A stretch of 64,000 nucleotides of DNA from Rhodocollybia butyracea (lineage: Eukaryota; Basidiomycota; Agaricomycetes; Agaricales; Omphalotaceae). Shown here one piece after another: positions 56,304-64,000 of the stretch. Location of the stretch: assembly GCA_015501585.1 (NCBI GenBank), contig JADNRY010000314.1, forward strand, positions 1-64,000. The letters run 5' to 3'. Made by a program: the position numbers and the translations under genes. The notes beneath the pieces were generated by a model. The model was not told where the DNA came from. It ran no database searches and saw only the letters and a program-made list of their open reading frames with translations. Position 1 is the first letter of the stretch. Every line of letters starts with the position of its first letter.

Positions 56304-57934
56304 GCGCCAAACCCTAAACGACGTTAACCTCGAAGAAAACGAGTGAAAACGGTACGGTCATAGCTCTGAGAGCAACAAAAATAGGCCTAGCTCCTTGCGC
56401 AAAGCCAAAAATATAAAAGTCCTGTAAAACAGGCGTATTCTGCTCGTGTTTCTGCACGGGTTATATCATTATGATACAAAATTCTCGTTACATATTACTT
56501 AGTATTCGTTGAATACTGAAAGATTATCCATCCTACCCAAGAAATCTCCTGTCTGTTCTGCTATGCTGCTGTCCCACCCGTTAGCACTACGTTGAACAAC
56601 CACTCATTCTAAAAGTAAAATTTTCCAATCAAGATCTCACGTGCCTATCGATTATTGACTATCGATGGCTCGTTTCCGGCCCGCCGCTTCCTACACATAT
56701 CTCTCTAGATCTGTTCGCCTCTGGCAACCCATCCGTTCTCTGAGACACCCTTAGGTATACTTTGGTAAATTACCAACGCTGTTAGTACGCCGTTAACTCT
56801 TATGCTGAAACTTTCCGCAATCCCACCAATCAGAAATTCCAAGATTTCAGTCAAATTGCAGTTGAAAGTCAGATGACAGCAACATGTATCGAAGAACTTA
56901 TCATTGCATGGGCAGTCTGTACATATAATATGAATTTTGCATCACGAGCCTGTGGCTCCATGTAATGCAGAGTGGGTGAGCGAAGTAATGTAAGTCCTGT
57001 GTGTCAACAGACGGCTCGGGCGCTTACCCTCGCTTTGGCCGGTCAAAGCAGTTCGACCTCAGTTCATTATGGCTGTGCTCGTTCACAGCGGCACGCTCCA
57101 TCGATGGGTTTCGCTTCGCTCACCCAATGATACACTATCAATATTACTGAACAGTTCTCATATTTTCAGGACAAACTGCTATAATACTGTTTGTACATAC
57201 ACTATCAATACTTATTACTGAACGGTTCTCATCTTGGTTCTCATATTCTTGGGACAATCTGCTATAATCAAGCTATAATACTGTAGTTACCCTAGCCACG
57301 GGTCACCTCTGTCAAAACATAAACTCAAAGTAAACTACAAAAGAAAAGGTTCAACTGAAACTTGACTGTCCTGGCTCTTGAACTTCACAGTTGAATATAA
57401 TATATTTCTTATATATCTCCCTGGCATATGTAAGAGGCTTAGCTTGATGGTCTTATATATGCCCTACTACTGATGAAAATAGATGCATCTGCCCTCCTAA
57501 ACCATACATTATGCAATTGTATTTGTACATATAGGATCAGTGATTAGTGCCCTCACCGGAGGGTCACATACTACAATTACATGGGACCTAACAGCTCAGG
57601 CTGTGAAGTCACAATACTTAAACACTAACAAGGCACTCACTGGACAGACAATCTTGGTGGACACTGGAGTCCAACGGTCACTTTTGTAGACTGTTGGGAC
57701 GATCAAACCTCTGTTAAGGGGTCTGTCAATATACAGAAACAGGCATTCTCTAATATTTTACAACACAGCGACTTAGAAAACTAAATAACAATTCTTTATA
57801 TTGCACTGCAGTACTGGGAATACATATTACATCCTAGACTGTACTCCTGCCAATATGTTAGCAGCAGGCAAAGCTCCTGATGTTAGTAAATTTCTGAAGC
57901 CATAGATACATAGCTGCTTCAGAACTACTGTACA
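56304..57934. other. Intergenic with small repeats
   Basis: It contains an inverted repeat TGGGTGAGCGAAG (56973-56985) / CTTCGCTCACCCA (57114-57126), and two imperfect tandem units of about 75 bp (ACACTATCAATA...TTACTGAAC.GTTCTCAT, about 57128-57290). No gene is visible. Confidence 0.45.
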
Positions 57935-58196
57935 ATTACGACCGTAAGTTCAGTAACGCGTAACGCAACCACTCTGAACTCGTAAAATTCCAGATCTGTA
58001 ACGCATAACGCAGCGGCATGAACTGCAAAAAATCTGGTCATAACGCATTAAACTGCATTTTTGTGCTTCAATATGCAATTTTAGTGGCGCCTACAGCGCC
58101 TGAACTAATGCGTAATGCAAAAATTTGGGCGTTGAACTGGGTGTGACCGAAATTTAGCCCGTAACGCTCCAGAGGGCTGAACTTACGGTCGTAATC
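57935..58196. mobile_element. 262-bp MITE, TIR ATTACGACCGTAAGTTCAG
   Basis: A perfect 19-bp inverted repeat (57935-57953, 58177-58195) flanked by GTACA on both sides (57930-57934, 58197-58201), a likely 5-bp target duplication. The interior has repeated TAACGCRTAACGC words. No ORF. Confidence 0.75.
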
Positions 58197-58768
58197 GTAC
58201 AGTACAGTCTACAAACTTCCATCTGTTTCATCACCAGATAGCCATGGCTTAGCTTATTGGTGAAGTGTTGAAACACCTCAGGCTGAACATGCACTCTTAG
58301 AATGCAACTTACCCCAATACCGTATGACTCAGTGGACACACAATAAACAAAAATAAAGCAGCATGTGTAGGCTATCTGGTCCCATATCAAATTCCCTTCT
58401 CAGTCATTGCAATATGGATATTTGAGAATATATGATTCAAACCTCCTTCTATGTTCGCACTCAATATATGCACTATCATTAATGCAACATCATACTGTAG
58501 GTAACAAATACATAACACCGTATATAAGTATGTACAATGCCTGTACTGTAAATAATTGGTGGCTGTCGTTGGGCAGGGATCTACAGCAGCAGTTTTAGTG
58601 CTAGTTGCGAGCTCGTCCCTGTCTGATGGCAGTCAGCCCGAAGACCATGGTGCTTGTGCCGCACCATGGGAGCTTCGGCTGCCCCGGCGTTCAGATCTTG
58701 GACCGTGCCGGGTAATTCACTTCCTTCCTTCCTTCCTTCCCACGCCTATTCTCTCTTCCAACGCTTGT
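58197..58768. other. Intergenic, no gene seen
   Basis: No supported feature apart from a short CTTCCTTCCTTCC run near 58720-58738. Confidence 0.35.
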
Positions 58769-58998
58769 TCAGGTGGATCCCGTTTCCTCCAGCAAGCGTT
58801 CAAAACCCCGTAGCTCAAAACCCCTCGTTGATATCAAGAGCGGCTGCGGCAGAAAGATCCGGCGTTACTTTCAGCGTCGAATATGCCATCGTGGATGGAT
58901 GAATAATAACGCTGGTCAATCCTATCAGGTATAGCCGTTGCATAGCTTCTGCCTTGATCTGTTTAGTGGCTGGTTTGTCCCTGTTCGTCCGTAGTTGA

Positions 58999-59223
58999 TC
59001 ACACAGTCCAGGCGTAGAGATCCAGCCCCGTAGAACTTAAACGAAAGGCCAAAGGGAAAGGACAGTCTTCGGAGTTTGGAATGTACTGGGAGGTCCTGCC
59101 AGATCTGAACCTTGTTTTGAAGTTGGATAGCGTCTCGGCAGCGCCGTCTCTGTCACTATTGGAAGAAAAGAGAAGGAATAGGTGATAGTCAATATTCGTT
59201 GGCTGAGATGGCGGAAGGACCAC
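58999..59223 (-). other. Conserved minus-strand exon, unknown product (copy A')
   Basis: Duplicate of 50016-50240 with the same acceptor, frame and stop. The few changes are near the C-terminus (SSTGLDLYAWTV against SSTGLDLYTWTV). Confidence 0.35.
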
Positions 59224-59559
59224 CTGCAGAACAAAATATGCTGATGAACTTGAAGATGACTGTTACTTAGAAGTATTTGGCACCTCATGACCGTGTAGAC
59301 CAGGCGCTTCGGCGGCTCGCACATTTTTTTTTCTTTTGCTTTTGCTTTTGCTCACGACTTGGGACAATAAAGGCCTCGATGACTCAATCTCGGCGACTTA
59401 AAGCTTAGAAATTAGCTAGTAGCTGCAAACAACCGCAAGTGTTTGCTTTGCACAGATGTTATACACGGGGGTATAATGTGCGTGCTATCTTGTTTCTAGA
59501 ATGATTTCGTTTTTTTCGTTTTTTTTGATTTTTTCATTAGCCCAACACACTAATAAGTA

Positions 59560-61940
59560 GTGCAGCTATCAATCCTCTATCCAATACTCTTCACTACTCC
59601 AAAATCCTCACTTGTTTCTCAATCACTCAAAAAACACCAACCCAAAGGATGAATGTGTGACAGGTGCATGACACTGTTCAAGGATAGCTCGCGTTTCTTA
59701 CTTCTTATATATCCTCTTTGCTTTGCTCCAGGCAAGATAACTCTCCTCCACCAGGATCTGGGCACAGACACGGACATCCAAGCATTGTGGTCCTCGAAAT
59801 GGAAATGTTGCATACTAGGTGACTGGCCAGGTGTTCACAAGGATGGGTGCGGCTGTGGTAAACTCAGAAGAAGGGTTTCGTGAAGTTTGGACTGCGGAGC
59901 TGCCGTTAGAGAAGCGGATGTTTTGTCAGTATCCTTTGTAAGTTTCGACCTTCAAGGGATGTTCGCATATCTGACTCTTTTTTTTGATAGTGGTGTAGGG
60001 GACTTGGTTCTTGTTAATACCTCGGGAACTTATTGCTTTAATACTGTATGAACTCGACGGTTCAGGTGAATTAATTTTTCTTTTCTTTTCGGAAACGGTA
60101 CTAAATGTATATCCTCGCTGGCATATCATCAACCATACATAGATGCCATTCACACCAAAGCCGAGATTTTGGATGTACCCTCGCCATACCTTCGCCAATT
60201 GTTGACTTTGAAACCTTTTTTATGCTCTGAATGACCCTCTTTGTCTTCATCTATTCGTCTGCTAGAACTACTATCTGAGTGCATAAAACACAGTCGCTTT
60301 TCGAGGTTGAACGTTATTTCTGGACATCCATTCGCATCCAAGAAGCGGAGATTGAAGGACGCGAAGAAGATGCGAGTCTCCTTTGTGCTTTAGGAAGGCA
60401 CATCGAAGACGAGATCAAAGATGTTTGGATGGAAAAACAGCTCAGGGGTATGTTTATTCTCCGTTACTACTGGCTGGGAAATCGCTAAGAAAACAGTTGC
60501 CGCTAGCGCTTGCGCTACATATTAACCATTCAATCCATTTCAAGCACTCTTCCCAGTGGTCCTCGACCTGAGATCTGAGACCTCACCCCATTCACAACAT
60601 CTGAAAACCTCTCCACCCCACCCCCGTTTCTAAACGTTCAACAACTCCCACCCATGACCCCGCAATGATCCTTCCTCACGTACAATATGCCGAATGCTCT
60701 GCAAGCGTAGCCGCCCCACGATCCGTACTCTACTTGCATACTGCTCACCTCCCCTCAGGGCGCTCTCCTCCACCGACGACCTGAACAAGTACACCCAGAC
60801 TCCGTGTTCTTCGAAATCGAAGTATCGCATACTCAAGTACTCAAGGCTTGGGTGATCCACGTGTCCTCGATGCCAAACCGACGACCACAAGGAAAACGAC
60901 TCGTTGTTTTGCTGCCTCGGAGTACGCCGGGAGGAGCGATTATGGTGGATGTGCGCAAGCGGGTAAGGGGGCAGGAGTAAGAGAAGAAGTGGATTTGGAT
61001 TTGGAAGATGGGTTTCGTGGTCCGGGATCCGGAGGGGCGGAAGGTTTCAGCGAGGCTTCGGTTAGTGTGTCTGGGTGTGTCAGTATCCTTTGTGAGTTGG
61101 GAGCCTCGAGGAATTTTTCGCTTACCTGACTTTTTTTTCTTTTTTGAATAGTGACGGATATCTGAGCAGTCCAGCTTACCGCGCTGTTATCTCAGACTCA
61201 GACTCACCCGCAAGAGCGCAGATAGCTCTCCTCTCTCTAAGTTTCTCGTCCTCCTCGCAGGTGCTCACTGCCATCCCCTCCCCCGTTGTCGTGTTCTACG
61301 GGATCTATCTTTCTCCGTCTTCCTAACCTCCCGTATCTTCCTATGTGCTTCCTCTCCTCTACCTCCCATAAATCCCCACTGTTCAAAAATCCCGCAAAAC
61401 ACCTCCGGAAGCTCCTTCTGGGCCGTCTCTTTAACCCTCCTAGCAACATCCTCCCTCGGAAACACCCTCAGCAAAGAATCCGCCGCGTCTCATGTCGATG
61501 AGCTTCGGTAAGCGGAAGCAACGGAGTTCGCTGATGCTACCGGGGGAATTAAACAGAAAGATACCGGCGAAGGAGCAGAGGCGATTTGTCACAGAGATGT
61601 GTACTGCTATTTTGGAGGGGAGAAGGATGCGAATGTAGTGGATAAGAGGAGCGGAAGGAGGGCTTCTCGTTGTTGTACGGCTACACCTGCAATTTCATCA
61701 AAGACGTTGTTGCATACTGTTCTCCGACCGAAGCGAACGAACCCGAATGTAGCATACTCGTCGACCAATGTGCGGCATTTGGTGGAATGGGGCGTTGTGA
61801 GCGCCCTGAATGATGGCTGGGATGTGGATTATGGGAATTAGGGAACACAAGGGTGATGGGGATGGTGGGAGTGGGAGTTGTCATTACTTAGTGGAGGTGT
61901 TGACGCGGCGTAGCTCGTAGCCTGAAACTCAAATGAGCCA
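59560..61940 (+). pseudogene. R1 family copy h
   Basis: Duplicate of copy g. One frame at about 60765-60950 keeps an exon-like stretch (FFEIEVSHTQVLKAWVIHVS) alignable with copy g (FFKIEVSRTQVLMAWVVHVS). That is the best protein-level conservation in the family. Other pieces are frameshifted. Confidence 0.5.
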
Positions 61941-62577
61941 GTTGAAGCTGCATCGGCCCCCAAAAACACGAGCCTCGGAGATTCATTACTAATTTGGACG
62001 ACTGGAAGGTTTTCAAAAGTACAACCGTTCACTATTTCCAAGATATAAAAATATCATTACCTCTAGGCGTTCGTCCTGGCGACGACGAAGCGGATCTCAA
62101 TCAAGTCACCGAGTGGCGAACGCATTTTGTTTTGAACGTGAACAGTATGCCCTTCCGATGTCCCTGATTACCCGAAAACACACAGTTACTTTTCATACTC
62201 TCAAACATCACAGCCGATATCCAAACCGTGCCAGTTGACCAGCCACTTCTTTGTTCACATCTCACCCAATCGCAGAAAGTGCCAGTATGATTAGAACACA
62301 AGGTCATGCATCAAAGTATTGTTTCCGAAATCGAAAATGTGTATGCACTGCGATAGGATAGCTCTCTAACACTCAAAGTGTGCCATGTGAATTATGAAAT
62401 CCCGAAGCTTGCTGCTGAAAGCCTAATGATAGTGAGTATGCATACACCTTCATTGAGGTTACGAACTGACAATAACGCTGCCTTAGGTGTTAAACGCATG
62501 GTTCTACATTAGTGATACCAGGATATCTGCTCTTCTAGTTGGTGTTAAGGTACATCTACTTCTACAGTAGAGTGACA

Positions 62578-63868
62578 CTAATTTGCTCCGAACTGTTCAG
62601 GTCGGAGGACATGGTCCAACTTGTACCTTGGTGACTGTAGATGCCATAAAATATACCCATCCCTGAACCCTCGCCACTGGAGCGCAATCGTCACATCAGT
62701 GTCTGACAGTCCCATATCCCTACTATCCAATTTCTCCCGAACTATTCTCTCACAATCCTGCAACCTCAAAATCTCGTCGATCCTGAAGGTGGCTTCTCTT
62801 GCTTCATTGCAGAAGAAGTCAACTGTATCCAATGCTGTCCACTCCCCAGATGCACCTGACCCATTGTAGTCCTTGAATGATTGTGTCTGTAGCTGCATCA
62901 TGTTGATGGTTTCACCAGCCAGCTCCTCCTTGGGAAAGGAAAGCAGGTCATTGATGACGAGCTATGCAAGACTGTAAGTATTCGCGCACACTGTTGTAGA
63001 TCCAGCATGATACTGACAACGTAGAATGTGATATCGGGCAATGCCGCGATATACCTGGACAAAGGCAAGCCCTGTTCTCTAGTTGATTTGAATATAGCAA
63101 CTGCATATGCCTCTGCGATACCCGTTCTGTGGCGGATGTAAAGAGGGCTGAAATAAATATGTGAGGACATGGACGCATGCAGTATATCATTCTAATAGCT
63201 TACAATCGCATCGTAGCTCCTGGCAAGGTCTCTCGAGCCGGGGGGCTTTCGCCGTGACCCCGTTGTTCAACAAGATCCTGGTATCCCAAATCATAGGGAC
63301 TGGCACGCAGTTCGGGGTCTATGGTCAAGAGACGCTTCTCCAGAAGACACCCATCTATGAAATTAATCCAGGGCAAAACAGCTGCCGCCTGTTGCAGTGG
63401 GTCTCCTTCATACAGATAGGACATCTCCTTGATGCATTCATGGTAAAGATCAAGCGTGGCGGATGGCTGAGCCTTGCCTATGAAGAGATGATGCGCAAAG
63501 CTACCGATTTCGTTGTACACAGTGTCGTTTTCCAATGAGTCGTCTAGGTAGATTGCAATGGCAGTCAGTTTTGCCGTGATTCCTTTCATTTCACTGTCAG
63601 CATAAGGAAATAACTTCTCGACAAAAGTGAAGGCTGTTTCTTCAAGGATACTGAGCTGGCTTGTGGTCCATGGTGTCGTAGGTCCTAGTGTATTGTGCAT
63701 CCATCCGTGGTAAGAGGATTGGAAGTCCATGGAAGGAGGTGGAAGAGGGACATAGCGATAGTCAATTTCGCGAAAGAAGAGCTGAAGGCGAGAGACATAG
63801 TCTTTCGAGATGCCTTCCTTGTGAGTAGAGGGAGGAGTCTCAAAGAGTTTGGCGTCTTCTTTGTTCAT
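62578..63868 (-). CDS. Sesquiterpene synthase, trichodiene synthase family, copy 3
   Basis: Exons 63868-63204, 63147-63018 and 62961-62578 with introns of 56 nt each give 392 aa; the extra residue is a His in KLDHVLRP near the C-terminus. LDDSLEND (108-115) is intact. The NSE motif reads NDLLSFPKE, with Pro replacing the His of copies 1 and 2 but all metal-ligand positions kept. The start is the single ATG at 63868 (MNKED), since the second ATG of the other copies is AAC here. It is the most diverged of the three. Its upstream region runs to the right window edge, so whether a longer R1 copy follows, as in blocks 1 and 2, cannot be seen. Confidence 0.85.
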
Positions 63869-64000
63869 TTTCAATATGGGGTATTGGCGATACGATTGGG
63901 GCCTTTTATCGGGTGAGCGTTATCAATAGGAACATTGGTGGCCAAGGAGGTGGTTTGGGTTCACACCGTGGCTAACCTGCAAACATCGATTCCAATTGGT

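Larger units (their letters stand above)
58769..62110 (+). repeat. Segmental duplication A, copy 2
   Basis: Partner of 49640-53455. Between GTTGATATCAAGA and GCTGGTCAAT it carries about 72 bp (58836-58908) that is the reverse complement of 49789-49859, with about 170 bp of the copy 1 interval absent. Confidence 0.75.

Overview
The window looks like nuclear DNA from a mushroom-forming basidiomycete (Agaricomycetes). The evidence is a DUF6535 protein gene, a class I hydrophobin, trichodiene-synthase-family sesquiterpene cyclases, an N-glycosylated single-pass membrane protein, and 50-70 nt GT...AG introns that restore reading frame wherever I spliced them by eye. No rRNA, CRISPR array or prokaryotic operon was seen. 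The region is repeat-rich and gene-poor, and much of it is broken gene copies and non-autonomous transposons.

Layout. 1-2.4 kb: two overlapping minus-strand ORFs, probably the start of a retroelement or other mobile gene that runs off the left edge. 3.6-5.4 kb: a four-exon membrane protein gene (minus). 3-18 kb: terminal-inverted-repeat (TIR) elements, including three sharing the tip TGCTGTTCAAAAGTG but differing in size (79 bp, 1.3 kb, 2.5 kb), with almost no genes. 18.4-19.3 kb: the last exon of a probable GTPase behind a satellite. 20.5-23.3 kb: gene remnants and two MITEs. 23.7-25.8 kb: the DUF6535 gene (plus). 26.7-35.7 kb: a tandem duplication carrying one intact and one broken hydrophobin. 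36-49 kb: two paralogous blocks, each made of a fragment of a repeat I call R1, a terpene synthase gene (minus), then a longer R1 copy. 49.6-53.5 and 58.8-62.1 kb: a direct segmental duplication also built on R1. 53.6-56.3 kb, between those two copies: fragments of an SH3 protein, a metacaspase-like protein without its catalytic cysteine, and a truncated lipase. 62.6-63.9 kb: a third terpene synthase.

Intact-looking genes are the membrane protein, the DUF6535 protein, one hydrophobin and three terpene synthases of 391, 391 and 392 aa. All three synthases keep the aspartate-rich and NSE metal-binding motifs. R1 is a decayed, intron-bearing gene family present as about eight copies or fragments; I could not identify its product.

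The strongest candidates for something new are the terpene synthase array spreading with R1, the metacaspase-like pseudoenzyme, and the nested TIR element family with minisatellite arms and a tRNA-like unit inside its largest member. All similarities were judged by eye; no database search was run.
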